Virus record (IMG/VR): IMGVR_UViG_3300025769_000548
Location: 1-30,425 of that record
Reading direction: 5' to 3' (one strand)
Length of the DNA stretch: 30,425 bases
DNA from: a virus
Numbering within the stretch: position 1 is the stretch's first letter; the number at the start of each line of letters is the position of its first letter. Positions 16,815 to 26,723 of the stretch are shown piece by piece. The notes beneath the pieces are model-generated. The model had not been told where the DNA came from and did no database searches. It saw only the letters and a program-made list of their open reading frames with translations. The position numbers were made by a program, and so were the translations under genes.

Positions 16815-18365
16815 ATGGCTGCAATTGTAACAGACAAGATTAGAATATTAAATGCGAAAAATTTTGTAGCAGGTATTTTGACTACTACAAATTCATACTA
16901 TACTTTTGTGGGATTACCAAATCCCACATCTATTCAAAGTGACTGGAATGAAGACCCTCCATCTCCTGTAGATAATTTTGATAATGAGTCTGATATTTGG
17001 GATACGGCAATAGCACTTAAAAAGATAACAACGAATGATGTCAGACAAGTTGTCAATAAAAATACTTGGGAATCTGGAACGACTTACGATTACTATCGTC
17101 CAGATTATAGTGCTTCAAACCCACCAAAAAATTCAAATGGAACATCTTTATACACAGCAAATTATTACGTAATTAATAGTGATAATCGTGTTTATATTTG
17201 TCTTCAGAATGGAACTGCACCAGAAACTCCTGATGGAAAACCATCACTAGATGAACCACAATTTGTGGATTTAGAACCTAGATCCGCAGGCACTAGTGGA
17301 GATGGTTATATATGGAAATATCTTTATACTATAAAACCATCAGAATTAATTAAGTTTGATTCTACAAGTTATATGCCAGTCCCATTAAACTGGCAAACTG
17401 ATAGTGAGCATGATGCAGTGAGAAATAATGCTGTTGATGGGAGTATTAAAGTTGTCGTAATTCAAAATAGAGGTGTAGGAGTAGGCACTGCAAATAGAAC
17501 TTATCGTAGAGTTCCAATTAAGGGAGATGGTTCAGGTGCTGAATGTACTGTTACTGTAAATAATGATCAAGAAATAGAAAGTGTAACTATTTCTAATCAA
17601 GGTTCTGGATATACTTTTGGAAATGTTGATTTAAAGTCTGGAGGAGTTCCTGATGCTTCAACAATACCAGTTTTAGATGTAGTAGCAACTCCTGCTGGAG
17701 GTCATGGTTATGATATCTACAATGAGCTTGGTGCATCTAATGTGCTTTTATACACTAGAATAGAAAATGATTTGGAAAATCCAGATTTCATTACAGGAAA
17801 TGAAATATCTAGAATAGGTGTTGTTGAAAATCCACTTTCATTTGGTTCAAATCAACTATTGAATTCAGATAAGGCAAGTGCCGTTTATGCAATTCGTTTA
17901 ACTGGTATTGGTTATAGTTCGGCAGTTTTTACTGCAGATTCTACTATAACTCAAACTGTTGGAACCGGAGTTACTGCTGCTGGAAAAGTTATTAATTACG
18001 ATAAAGAAACTGGGGTGCTAAAGTATTGGCAGGATAGAACATTAGCTGGGTTTAACACGGTTGGAACTTCCCAAACTAATCCACAATATGGATATAACCT
18101 AACAAGATTCACGGCATCTCCAACTTCTGGAGGAAGTTTTTTGATTAATGGTGGAAGTGTAACTTTATCAATTAGTACCTCTTTTAGTGGTTTCTCGACC
18201 ACAATAAATAATAGAACATATTTCCTTGGGCAATCTTTCGAAAATGGATTATCAAATCCAGAAGTAAAAAAACATTCTGGAAATATTATCTACATCGATA
18301 ACAGACCCGCTATAACAAGATCTTCAAATCAAAAAGAAGATGTCAAGATTATTTTGCAATTCTAA
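16815..18365 (+). CDS. 8: gp8-like baseplate wedge subunit, enlarged
   Basis: The 516-aa product is much longer than T4 gp8 (334 aa). The N-terminal part has the cyanophage gp8 pattern: MAAIVTDKIRILNAKNFVAG, SDIWDTAIALKKI, VNKNTWESGTTYDYYRPDYS, then YVINSDNRVYICLQNG and GDGYIWKYLYTI. A second conserved block reads GGHGYDIYNELGASNVLLYT and NPDFITGNEISRIGVVENP (about residues 294-343). Between them, about residues 209-285, is a GxGY-type beta insert (ESVTISNQGSGYTFGN) of the kind repeated in neighbouring virion proteins. In T4, gp8 dimers join the wedge through gp10, gp7 and gp6. The start has no SD but follows the late-promoter-like sequence at 16792. The family call is firm; the insert explains part of the extra length. 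Confidence 0.92.
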   Translation: MAAIVTDKIRILNAKNFVAGILTTTNSYYTFVGLPNPTSIQSDWNEDPPSPVDNFDNESDIWDTAIALKKITTNDVRQVVNKNTWESGTTYDYYRPDYSASNPPKNSNGTSLYTANYYVINSDNRVYICLQNGTAPETPDGKPSLDEPQFVDLEPRSAGTSGDGYIWKYLYTIKPSELIKFDSTSYMPVPLNWQTDSEHDAVRNNAVDGSIKVVVIQNRGVGVGTANRTYRRVPIKGDGSGAECTVTVNNDQEIESVTISNQGSGYTFGNVDLKSGGVPDASTIPVLDVVATPAGGHGYDIYNELGASNVLLYTRIENDLENPDFITGNEISRIGVVENPLSFGSNQLLNSDKASAVYAIRLTGIGYSSAVFTADSTITQTVGTGVTAAGKVINYDKETGVLKYWQDRTLAGFNTVGTSQTNPQYGYNLTRFTASPTSGGSFLINGGSVTLSISTSFSGFSTTINNRTYFLGQSFENGLSNPEVKKHSGNIIYIDNRPAITRSSNQKEDVKIILQF

Positions 18366-18380
18366 TATCCAATAACTCCC

Positions 18381-21300
18381 ATGGCTCAACAAACAAATTT
18401 AAATGTTTCTCCATATTTTGACGATTTTGATGCTGACAAGAATTATCATAAAATTCTGTTTAAACCGGGATATCCTGTTCAAGCCAGAGAGTTAACAGGT
18501 GTTCAATCCATAATACAAAATCAAATTGATAGATTTGGGCAACATGTGTTTAAAGATGGTGCCAAAGTTATTCCCGGAAATTGGTCTTACTACTCAAACT
18601 ATCCTGGAATTAGAATAAACAATACTCATCTTGGTGTTCCAGTATCACTATATACTGATCAATTGGTTGGTAAAAGAATTATTGGTCAAACTTCAGGAAT
18701 TACAGCTATAGTTGATTATGTATTACCTCCAGAACTATCTAGTACTGGAGATACTGTTTTATATGTTCAATATGCATCATCATCTGCAACCGATAAAGAA
18801 AGTGATACTTTTTTGGATGGAGAATTTTTAAATTTACAATCAGATGTTATCACGACAGAGTTAAATGATAATTTTATACCTCAAGGAGAGTCATTTGCAT
18901 CAACAATATCGTCAAACTCTAATATCACAGGTTCATCATTTTCAATAAATGATGGTGTTTATTTTATTAGAGGATATTTTGTAGATGTACAATCTGAAAG
19001 AATTTTGTTGGCAGAAAATAATGCTGATGTTGAAAGATTTAATGTAAGAATTGGATTTAGAATACTCGAAGAAATTGTAACTTCTGATTTTGATGAATCT
19101 TTAACAGACAATGCTAAAGGATTTAATAATTATGCAGCACCAGGAGCAGATAGATTTAAATTATCAGTGTCTCTTGCATATAAATCATTAACCGATTCCA
19201 ATGATGCAGATTTTGTAGAATTAGCTAGAGTTGAAAACGATACTCTTCAAGAGATACAAAAATATACTGAGTATGATCATCTTGCTGACGAATTTGCTAG
19301 AAGAACATTTGAAGAATCTGGCGATTATTTTGTAAAAGATTTTGATATAAGTGTTTTAGAATCATTAAATAATGGTAACAATGGTGGTATTTTTTATGAT
19401 GGAGAAACAACATATTCTGGTGGAACGCCAAATCCGAGCACTGCAATATACAAAATTTCTCCTGGATGTGCTTATGTTAGAGGATACAGAATTGATAGAA
19501 CTTCTCCAACATATTTGGATATTGCAAAACCAAGAACTACAAAAGAATTAACAGGTCAAAGTATAGAATATAATACTGGAGCAACTTTTAAACTGAATAG
19601 AGTTAAAGGTGCTCCCACGATTGGAATTGGAAATACTTATATTGTAAGTTTAAGAGATCAACGTATAGATCCAAGAGCTGCTGGTTTGGGAACAGATCCT
19701 GTTTTGCCGAATAAAGAAATTGGTATTGCTAGAGTATATGATTTTGCATTGGAAGGTGGTTCTTATGATACTACTGATGGGGACATAAATCAATGGGATA
19801 TTACATTATATGATATTCAAACGTTTACTGATATTAAATTAAATGAGCCAATAACTCTTAGTGTTCCTACCCATATTAAAGGAAAATATTCTGGAGCAAC
19901 AGGATTTTTAAGAAGTCCTGTAAGTGCAGGAACAGCGATGACTGTATATGACACAAAGGGTGATTTTGTTTTAAATGAACCATTCATATTTGATGGTGTA
20001 GAAAATAGTAGAATTGGTGTGGGTCTCACAATTCACAAACTATCTGATGCAAAATCGATTATTGGTGGAGCAGGTTTATTAGGGGATGTTGGTTCTGGAG
20101 TTTCATTTACTGCAGATATTATGCTTTCCAGAATTGGTTATAATATTGGTCTTGGAACTATTACTTCTTCCAGCATCAGCAATAGCGTGACGAGCTATCA
20201 TCTTTTCGGTACTTTAGATCCTGACGGAAATCCTGGAGTATCTACATTTATTGCCGAAAATATGAACGGACTTCTCAATAATGTGGAAGTTAATGATATT
20301 ATCAGGTATACCACAACGGGTTCAAATGGTGGTTCTGATGTGCCTGATGGTGGAAGAACCTGGTATAATAGAGTTGTCAAGATTGTAAGGACCGAAGAAG
20401 ACACGGAAACTGCACCATCACCTGGATTAGCAGGTATGGGAAGTTTTGGAAGATATGGACAACACTTACTAGTAACTCCAATTCCGAATATTCCTGGTAG
20501 AGTAGAAGCTACTGGTCCAACTGTAAATAATATTGCCAGTGGTAGAAATCCGTACGGATTTGTAGGTCACTCTGGTAGAATACTTGGTGGAACTAATGCA
20601 ACCTGGAATGTACAAGATGCAGTTATCTTAAAATCCCCCCTAATCAGTTCCACTAACAATACTTTATATACAAAAATACCAAAAAATAATATTTCCGATG
20701 TAACTTTAGATGATGCACAACTGGTTATTAGAAAAACATTTGATGTAACAATTGCTGATAACCAGTTGTCATCTGCATTGGTAGCAGGTGACAATGAAAC
20801 ATTTGAACCTTTTGATGAAGAAGATTATATTTTAATTCGCACTGATGGTGATGATGGGGGAACAGAGGTTCTTACGGAAGATAAATTTGAGATAACTTCA
20901 GGCGGAAAATCTTTACAAATAAGAAATTTAAGTGACACTGGTGGTGCAGCAAAATTAATAGCAACTCTTCGTAAAGTAAAACCAACTTCAAAAATAAAAA
21001 TAAAGAACAAAATTAATACTATTGTAATTGATAAATCAAATGATGTTGGTTCTGGAGCAGGGTCAACTACTCTCAATGATGGTTTAACATATGGAAATTA
21101 TCCGTTTGGTACAAAAGTTCAAGATGAATCAATATCTTTAAATGTACCAGATGTTGTGGAAGTTCTGGGAATTTTTGAATCAAAAGATACCTCAGCTCCA
21201 TCGGCACCAAAATTAACATTGAATGCACTAACCGGTCCTTCTGGAACAACGGACGATTTAATAATTGGTGAAAAGGTATTTGGTCAAACATCCAAAGCAG

Positions 21301-24300
21301 TTGCTATTGTTGCATCAAAATTATCATCAAATCAAATAGAATGTTTATTTAAAACAGATGTCAAATTTGAAATTGGAGAGGTTTTACGATTCCAAGAATC
21401 GTCTGTTCGTGCTCTTCCGTCAGCATTAGATGAAACAAGTAAAAATATATCATCACATTATCTTTATAATAGTGGACAAACTGGTTCGATCTATAATTAT
21501 TCTTCCATAAAAAGAAAACCAGGTTTTGAAAAACCAAAGAAACAAATAAAAGTATATTTTTCAAATTTATATTTTAGTTCATCGGATGATGGCGATATTG
21601 TAACTGCAAGATCATATAGCACTGGAATAGATTATGCTAAAGATATTAGAACGGTTAATGGAATAAGAAACACTGATATTATTGACATTAGACCAAGGGT
21701 TTCTACTTATGGTGTTGAAGTTGATAAGAGGTCTCCTCTAGAATTTTTTGGTAGAACTTTTAATCAAAGTGGAAATTCTGCTGCAAATATTTTAGCCTCA
21801 GATAAATCAATACTTATTGATTATACATTTTATCTTGGAAGAATTGATAGGATTTATCTTTCAAAAACGGGAGCTATTACAGTTCAAAAAGGAGATCCAT
21901 CAGAACATCCCAAAAAACCAGTTTCAATTGATGAAGCTTTAGAGTTAGGATTTATAAATCTTCCACCATATCTATATTCTTCTAGACAAGCAAAAGTTTC
22001 ATTTTTAGAACATAAGAGATATAGAATGAAGGATATCTCTAAATTGGAAAATAGAATTAAAAATTTAGAATATTATACTTCTTTATCATTACTGGAAACG
22101 AATACTGAAAATCTATTTGTACCAGATGATGAAGGATTGAATAAATTTAAATCTGGATTTTTTGTTGATAACTTCAAGACAAATCTCAATCAAGAGGGCA
22201 GTATTCCTCTTAAAAATAGTATTGATATTGGAAATAGTGAATTGCGCCCAAGACATTATACAAATTCTGTAGATTTAGAAATAGGACCTGTTGATGGAGT
22301 TTCTCCTGATACTGATGCTAGATGGAGTATTCCCGAAGGTACTAATATTGCAAGAAGTGCAAATAATTTATTAACATTGTCTTATAATGAATTACTCTGG
22401 AAAACACAACCATTTGGTACAAGAGAAGAAAGTGTAACCCCATATTTGATAGATGTATGGTATGGTAGATTAACTCTAGACCCATCATCAGATACCTGGG
22501 TAGATACTGTAAGAATAGATGCAAAAGTAATTCAAGTTGAAGGAAATTATAATGATACGATTGCCATTCTTGGTGCAGATCCACAAACTGGGTTAGGGCC
22601 AATAATTTGGGATGCTCCAGAGACTGTTTGGACTGGCACGAGGACCAATTCATTCTCTGTTCAAAGAACCGAAGTTGGTAATTTTTCAATTGATACAGAC
22701 CTTGAAACTAATATTAACACATCGCAAGATGCACTTAGAGCAGGTCAAACAACTACGGTGAATGGAAGTGTTTCTAGTACATTTGAGGTAGAACTATCAG
22801 GTACGGAAACAGTATTTGAAGATACTATTACAGAGACGTTCAATACAGGTACAGAAACAAGGAATGGTGTAAGGGCTCTTATTACTGAAAGATATGATCA
22901 AGAATCTCAAGGAGATAAAGTTGTAAGTAGAGAGTTAATCACTTTCATGAGGAGACGCAATATTACTTTTATTGGTTCTCAATTGAAACCACAGACTAAA
23001 CTCTATGCGTATTTTGATGGCGTTAAAGTTGATAAGTATGTTACTCCAAAACTTTTACAAGTTGAAATGATTTCGGGGGTATTTCAAGTTGGAGAAACTG
23101 TTGCAACTGATATAGTTCCTGGTACATATACAAATCCTTATATAAAATTTAGACTTGCAAGACCTGATCATAAAGAAGGTCCTTTCAATGATCCATCTAG
23201 GACATATACTTCAAATCCATATACTACTGTTGTTTCTACATCAACTGAAAGTTATTACGACTTAGCAGCTAGATCTGAACTTAATGCCATTCCATCTTCA
23301 TACTCATCAACTTCAGATATATTAAATATTGACCTATTATCTTTATCAAGTCGTGGTAATGGATTCTTTGGTTATGCTTCAGTTGGAATGATATTGAAGG
23401 GTCAAACTAGTGGTGCCATTGCTCGTGTAACAGCTAAAGATTTAATAACTGATATTGCTTCTACAATATATGGAGATTTACGTATTCCAAATCCAAATTT
23501 TGCATCTAATTTGAAATTTGAAACTGGCAGTAAAGTTTTAACTTTAACTGATAATCCAAATTCTTTCAGCTCATTTAATAAAACAAGTGCTCAAGCAGAA
23601 TTTGTATCTTCTGGTACATTAGAAACGGTTCAAGAAGAAATTATCAGTACAAGAAATGCTCAAGTTCGATATCAAGAACTTCAAACTTCACGCACAGTTG
23701 AGGAATTTGTAGGATCTGACGTTGTGACAGAAGTTGTAAGCACTACAAACTTTACAGATAATGGTTCAACTACTTCAAATGACACTTTTAGTCTTCAGAT
23801 ACCTCCAGGTGCACAAGGTGCCACAGGTGCACAAGGTGCCACAGGTGCCACAGGTGCACAAGGTGCACGAGGTGGAACAGGTGGTGGCGGCCGTGCTTTC
23901 TGGAATAATTTCGATCCTAGAACCCAGACTGGGTTCCACAACGTGCCGGTGCGGTGGAACAACGGCGGTGGTGGTGGTGGTGACCCCATCGCACAAACTT
24001 TCTTATGTGAAGAACCTAGTGGACTGTTCTTAACTTCTTTAGATGTCTTTTTCTCTCAAGTTGATCCTGATGGAATCCCTGTAATTTTTCAATTAAGAAA
24101 TGTTGTCAACGGATATCCAGAATCTAATGTGTTTATACCAGGTTCTGAAGTATATATCGAACCATCAGAGATTCAGGTTTCACCAGATGGATCTATTCCC
24201 ACAAGAATTAATTTGCCAGGTCCAGTTTATTTGAGTCCGGGAAAAGAATACGCTTTAATATTAATGTCAGCATCTACATCATATAAAGTTTTAATATCTA

Positions 24301-26489
24301 GAGTTAAAGAAAATGATTTAATAACTGATGAATTTGTTAGCACTCAACCTACATTAGGATCACTATTCAAGTCACAAAATTCCACTGCATGGGAATCAAG
24401 TCAGTGGGAGGATCTCAAGTTCAATTTATATGTTGCCAATTTTGCCACTAGTGGAACGGTTGAATTCTATAACCCAATCCTCTCTGATGCTGATGGCTAT
24501 GTTCCTACGTTAATGAAAGATTCTGTGGTTGTAAATTCTAGGCAAGTACGAATTGGAATTGGATCAACTTTACAAGATGACAATATCCGCATAGGAAATA
24601 CGGTAACGCAGGATGGAACTAGTGCTTCAGGAAATTTAAAAGGATTTGCTGGCTCTATAGACGGAGCATTTTCTATTGTCAATAGTGGAATTGGTTATAC
24701 TCCCAATTCCGGATCTTTTACATTTACTGGTGTTGCAGTAACTGCTGTTACTGGATTTGGAAGAGATGCCACAGCAGAAATTACCGTTACTGATGGTGTA
24801 ATCTCTTCAGCAACTGTAACAACAGGTGTTGAGGGAACAGGATATCAAGTCGGTGATGTTCTAGCTGTTCCAAAACTTGGAAATGAAAATGTTGGAGAAG
24901 TTGGAGCTAATGGAAGACTTTCAGTCGTTTCTATTGCTGCTACAAATATGCTAATCCTTGATGATGTTCAGGGAGATTTCCAAACTGGAAGTTTTAATTC
25001 AGGAATTTCATCTGTTCGATATGATACCATTAAAGATGGTGTAGGACTTTCTACAACATTAAATGGTGCAAATGATGTTGGTGGTGGTGTATACATCGAT
25101 AATATTATTACGGTCAGTGATGGTTTGCATCTTAAAATAAACCATAAAAATCATGGTATGCACCATGAAATTAATAGAGTTGCTTTAAATAATGTAATTT
25201 CTGATGTGTCTCCAACAAAATTAAGTGCAGCGTATTCATCTTCTTCAACCGATTCTATTTCAATTGATGATAGTTCACAATTTGGAACATTTGAGAATGT
25301 TTCAGTTGCATCATCTATGCCAGGTTATGCTAGGATACAAAATGAAATTATTTCGTATACTGGAGTTTCTGCAGGTCAACTTACTGGTATTACTAGAGGA
25401 GATTTGCCTGGAGATTATCCCTTAGGAACACCAGTTGAAAAGTATGAATTTCATGGAGTTTCTTTGAGAAGGATAAACAAAACACATTTACTTAGTGATG
25501 TGGATAAAACAATTATACCCAAACCCATTACATTTGATAGTTATCATGTAAAACTTGATATGGGAATTGATGGAACCGATAGAAACACCAATGAAAACAG
25601 CTATCCAAAACTTTATCTCACAGAAACTTCTAGTGATGGTGGACTTATAACTAATGCATCACAAAATATGCCTTTTGAAATTATTAAACCAATGGTCCAA
25701 AATATTTCTGTGAGTGGAGCATCAATTAAAGCTTCAATTAGAACAGTCTCTGGAACAAATCTTAATGATGGATCTGGAACTGGATCTGATCTTCCTTTTG
25801 TAGTTCAACCAAGAGTTCCTGTTACAATAAATGAAGTAAATTATCTCGATAATACCAGTATTATTTGTTCTAGAAATAATGAACTTGAAAATGCATCAAT
25901 TTCTCAACTTCCAGGAGCAAGATCATTCAATCTTCAATTACAGTTAAATACTAATAATCAATTAGTATCTCCTGTTATTGATCTTGAAAGGATAAATGTT
26001 GTGTTAACCTCTAATAGAATTGATTCGCAAATTTCTGATTTTAATACTGATAATAGAGTGAATACTTTATTAGAAGATCCATCTTCTTTCTCTTACATCA
26101 CAAAAGAACTTCAACTAAAAAATTCATCAACTTCCATTCAAGTTCTTCTCGATGCACACCTCAATGTGTTCTCGGATTTAAGAGTGTTTTATGCTATCAG
26201 TGATAAATCTAATTTTGAACCAATATTCATTCCCTTCCCAGGATATGATAATCTTGATCCACAAGGAAATATAATATCTTCACAAAATAATAGTGGTAGA
26301 CCAGACAGCCGTGTTTCACCATCATCATATGGTTCATTTGAATCTCTTGATTTGGCCTTCAAGGAGCATAAATTTAGTGTTTCTAATTTGCCATCATTCA
26401 GATTCTATAGAATAAAACTGGTGGCAGCATCATCCAATCAGGTGTATGTCCCCAGAATTCGTAACCTAAGAACCATTTGTTTTGCATAA
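18381..26489 (+). CDS. DUF4815 virion structural protein with collagen-like repeat (2,702 aa)
   Basis: The N-terminus (MAQQTNLNVSPYFDDFDADK, KILFKPGYPVQARELTGVQS, IIQNQIDRFGQHVFKDGAKV) identifies the DUF4815 family of T4-like cyanophage virion proteins. Further landmarks are YVRGYRIDR (about residues 369-377), RYRMKDISKLENRIKNLEYY with TSLSLLETN after it (about 1213-1240), and TPYLIDVWYGRLTLDPSSDTW (about 1350-1370). A collagen-like GXY run (residues 1810-1833) is followed by a Gly-rich stretch, then DPIAQTFLCEEPSGLFLTSL and related sequence that opens a beta-rich C-terminal half. GxGY and IDDEI-type modules occur near residues 2097-2165 and 2285-2355. The gene occupies the slot of T4 genes 9-12 and wac, so a peripheral baseplate or fibre-linked role is likely by position. 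Direct homology to any T4 protein is not shown. A tail-fibre or adhesin function is possible. Confidence 0.88.
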   Translation: MAQQTNLNVSPYFDDFDADKNYHKILFKPGYPVQARELTGVQSIIQNQIDRFGQHVFKDGAKVIPGNWSYYSNYPGIRINNTHLGVPVSLYTDQLVGKRIIGQTSGITAIVDYVLPPELSSTGDTVLYVQYASSSATDKESDTFLDGEFLNLQSDVITTELNDNFIPQGESFASTISSNSNITGSSFSINDGVYFIRGYFVDVQSERILLAENNADVERFNVRIGFRILEEIVTSDFDESLTDNAKGFNNYAAPGADRFKLSVSLAYKSLTDSNDADFVELARVENDTLQEIQKYTEYDHLADEFARRTFEESGDYFVKDFDISVLESLNNGNNGGIFYDGETTYSGGTPNPSTAIYKISPGCAYVRGYRIDRTSPTYLDIAKPRTTKELTGQSIEYNTGATFKLNRVKGAPTIGIGNTYIVSLRDQRIDPRAAGLGTDPVLPNKEIGIARVYDFALEGGSYDTTDGDINQWDITLYDIQTFTDIKLNEPITLSVPTHIKGKYSGATGFLRSPVSAGTAMTVYDTKGDFVLNEPFIFDGVENSRIGVGLTIHKLSDAKSIIGGAGLLGDVGSGVSFTADIMLSRIGYNIGLGTITSSSISNSVTSYHLFGTLDPDGNPGVSTFIAENMNGLLNNVEVNDIIRYTTTGSNGGSDVPDGGRTWYNRVVKIVRTEEDTETAPSPGLAGMGSFGRYGQHLLVTPIPNIPGRVEATGPTVNNIASGRNPYGFVGHSGRILGGTNATWNVQDAVILKSPLISSTNNTLYTKIPKNNISDVTLDDAQLVIRKTFDVTIADNQLSSALVAGDNETFEPFDEEDYILIRTDGDDGGTEVLTEDKFEITSGGKSLQIRNLSDTGGAAKLIATLRKVKPTSKIKIKNKINTIVIDKSNDVGSGAGSTTLNDGLTYGNYPFGTKVQDESISLNVPDVVEVLGIFESKDTSAPSAPKLTLNALTGPSGTTDDLIIGEKVFGQTSKAVAIVASKLSSNQIECLFKTDVKFEIGEVLRFQESSVRALPSALDETSKNISSHYLYNSGQTGSIYNYSSIKRKPGFEKPKKQIKVYFSNLYFSSSDDGDIVTARSYSTGIDYAKDIRTVNGIRNTDIIDIRPRVSTYGVEVDKRSPLEFFGRTFNQSGNSAANILASDKSILIDYTFYLGRIDRIYLSKTGAITVQKGDPSEHPKKPVSIDEALELGFINLPPYLYSSRQAKVSFLEHKRYRMKDISKLENRIKNLEYYTSLSLLETNTENLFVPDDEGLNKFKSGFFVDNFKTNLNQEGSIPLKNSIDIGNSELRPRHYTNSVDLEIGPVDGVSPDTDARWSIPEGTNIARSANNLLTLSYNELLWKTQPFGTREESVTPYLIDVWYGRLTLDPSSDTWVDTVRIDAKVIQVEGNYNDTIAILGADPQTGLGPIIWDAPETVWTGTRTNSFSVQRTEVGNFSIDTDLETNINTSQDALRAGQTTTVNGSVSSTFEVELSGTETVFEDTITETFNTGTETRNGVRALITERYDQESQGDKVVSRELITFMRRRNITFIGSQLKPQTKLYAYFDGVKVDKYVTPKLLQVEMISGVFQVGETVATDIVPGTYTNPYIKFRLARPDHKEGPFNDPSRTYTSNPYTTVVSTSTESYYDLAARSELNAIPSSYSSTSDILNIDLLSLSSRGNGFFGYASVGMILKGQTSGAIARVTAKDLITDIASTIYGDLRIPNPNFASNLKFETGSKVLTLTDNPNSFSSFNKTSAQAEFVSSGTLETVQEEIISTRNAQVRYQELQTSRTVEEFVGSDVVTEVVSTTNFTDNGSTTSNDTFSLQIPPGAQGATGAQGATGATGAQGARGGTGGGGRAFWNNFDPRTQTGFHNVPVRWNNGGGGGGDPIAQTFLCEEPSGLFLTSLDVFFSQVDPDGIPVIFQLRNVVNGYPESNVFIPGSEVYIEPSEIQVSPDGSIPTRINLPGPVYLSPGKEYALILMSASTSYKVLISRVKENDLITDEFVSTQPTLGSLFKSQNSTAWESSQWEDLKFNLYVANFATSGTVEFYNPILSDADGYVPTLMKDSVVVNSRQVRIGIGSTLQDDNIRIGNTVTQDGTSASGNLKGFAGSIDGAFSIVNSGIGYTPNSGSFTFTGVAVTAVTGFGRDATAEITVTDGVISSATVTTGVEGTGYQVGDVLAVPKLGNENVGEVGANGRLSVVSIAATNMLILDDVQGDFQTGSFNSGISSVRYDTIKDGVGLSTTLNGANDVGGGVYIDNIITVSDGLHLKINHKNHGMHHEINRVALNNVISDVSPTKLSAAYSSSSTDSISIDDSSQFGTFENVSVASSMPGYARIQNEIISYTGVSAGQLTGITRGDLPGDYPLGTPVEKYEFHGVSLRRINKTHLLSDVDKTIIPKPITFDSYHVKLDMGIDGTDRNTNENSYPKLYLTETSSDGGLITNASQNMPFEIIKPMVQNISVSGASIKASIRTVSGTNLNDGSGTGSDLPFVVQPRVPVTINEVNYLDNTSIICSRNNELENASISQLPGARSFNLQLQLNTNNQLVSPVIDLERINVVLTSNRIDSQISDFNTDNRVNTLLEDPSSFSYITKELQLKNSSTSIQVLLDAHLNVFSDLRVFYAISDKSNFEPIFIPFPGYDNLDPQGNIISSQNNSGRPDSRVSPSSYGSFESLDLAFKEHKFSVSNLPSFRFYRIKLVAASSNQVYVPRIRNLRTICFA
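23808..23879 (+). repeat. Collagen-like GXY repeat (8 triplets)
   Basis: Eight Gly-X-Y triplets (GAQ, GAT, GAQ, GAT, GAT, GAQ, GAR, GGT) are encoded by near-identical 9-bp units of the form GGTGCACAA / GGTGCCACA. In phage fibres such repeats form short collagen-like trimeric stalks, so this predicts a trimerising segment in the DUF4815 protein. The near-identity of the DNA units suggests recent slippage or expansion, and copy number may vary between relatives. Confidence 0.9.
23880..23992 (+). other. GC-rich, glycine-rich island in the DUF4815 gene
   Basis: Directly after the collagen repeat the coding sequence becomes strongly GC-rich (for example GGTGGCGGCCGTGC, then CGTGCCGGTGCGG) against an AT-rich background. 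It encodes GGGGRAFWNN, FDPRTQTGFHNVPVRWNN and then six consecutive Gly before DPIAQTF. It also holds a perfect inverted repeat at 23920-23936. The frame is unbroken. Composition and codon choice differ from the flanking gene, which suggests a separately acquired or fast-evolving segment. Confidence 0.75.
23920..23936 (+). repeat. Perfect inverted repeat, 8-bp arms with 1-nt centre
   Basis: The 17-nt sequence GAACCCAGACTGGGTTC is a perfect palindrome around a central A. It lies inside the coding frame, in the GC-rich island. No T-run follows, so it is not a typical intrinsic terminator. Confidence 0.85.
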
Positions 26490-26495
26490 AGTATT

Positions 26496-26723
26496 ATGAG
26501 CGATTTAATTAAGGTGGAGGGTCATGCAAATTTGAGACGTGACCCTCATACAAATTCAATTATCAATACAGATAAATCTGGATATGATCAGTATATTGCA
26601 CGTCGCAATAAAAAAAACGAAGAAAAACAAAAATCCTTGCAAATGGAGGAAGAAGTTGCTAATATGAAAAAAGATCTAGATGAAATTAAAACCTTACTAA
26701 GGAGATTAACTAATGGATCCTGA
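26496..26723 (+). CDS. Small conserved phage protein with C-terminal coiled coil (75 aa)
   Basis: ATG at 26496 lies 6 bp after the DUF4815 stop. The N-terminal half reads MSDLIKVEGHANLRRDPHTN, SIINTDKSGYDQYIARRNK. The C-terminal half (about residues 40-71, EEKQKSLQMEEEVANMKKDL, DEIKTLLRRL) is highly charged with leucine/methionine spacing that predicts an amphipathic coiled coil. I recognise similar proteins (IKVEGH..L.RD..T.AI.N.D..GY) just upstream of gp13 in marine T4-like phages, annotated as hypothetical. The context suggests a minor virion or assembly protein, perhaps oligomeric. No SD is evident, so translation is probably coupled to the gene upstream. The weak promoter-like CATAAAGT at its 5' side is unconvincing. 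Confidence 0.8.
   Translation: MSDLIKVEGHANLRRDPHTNSIINTDKSGYDQYIARRNKKNEEKQKSLQMEEEVANMKKDLDEIKTLLRRLTNGS
26699..26704 (+). promoter_or_regulatory. Shine-Dalgarno AAGGAG for the 58-aa gene
   Basis: AAGGAG lies inside the end of the 75-aa gene, 8 nt before the ATG at 26713. With the 11-bp overlap it decides in favour of this start and of the small frame being translated. Confidence 0.75.

Noticed and set aside
23920-23936. Intrinsic terminator at the palindrome
   Set aside because: It is inside an open reading frame, has almost no loop and is not followed by a T-run.
23775-23996. Reverse-strand open frames across the collagen repeat and GC-rich island
   Set aside because: They are created by the GC-rich, stop-poor repeat DNA. 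The products are low-complexity Cys/Thr or Pro/Ala strings, with no ribosome site, and lie entirely inside a convincing + strand gene.
26487-26495. Late promoter before the 75-aa gene (CATAAAGT)
   Set aside because: It departs from the consensus at two positions, including the last conserved TA, and the gap to the ATG is too short for a leader.
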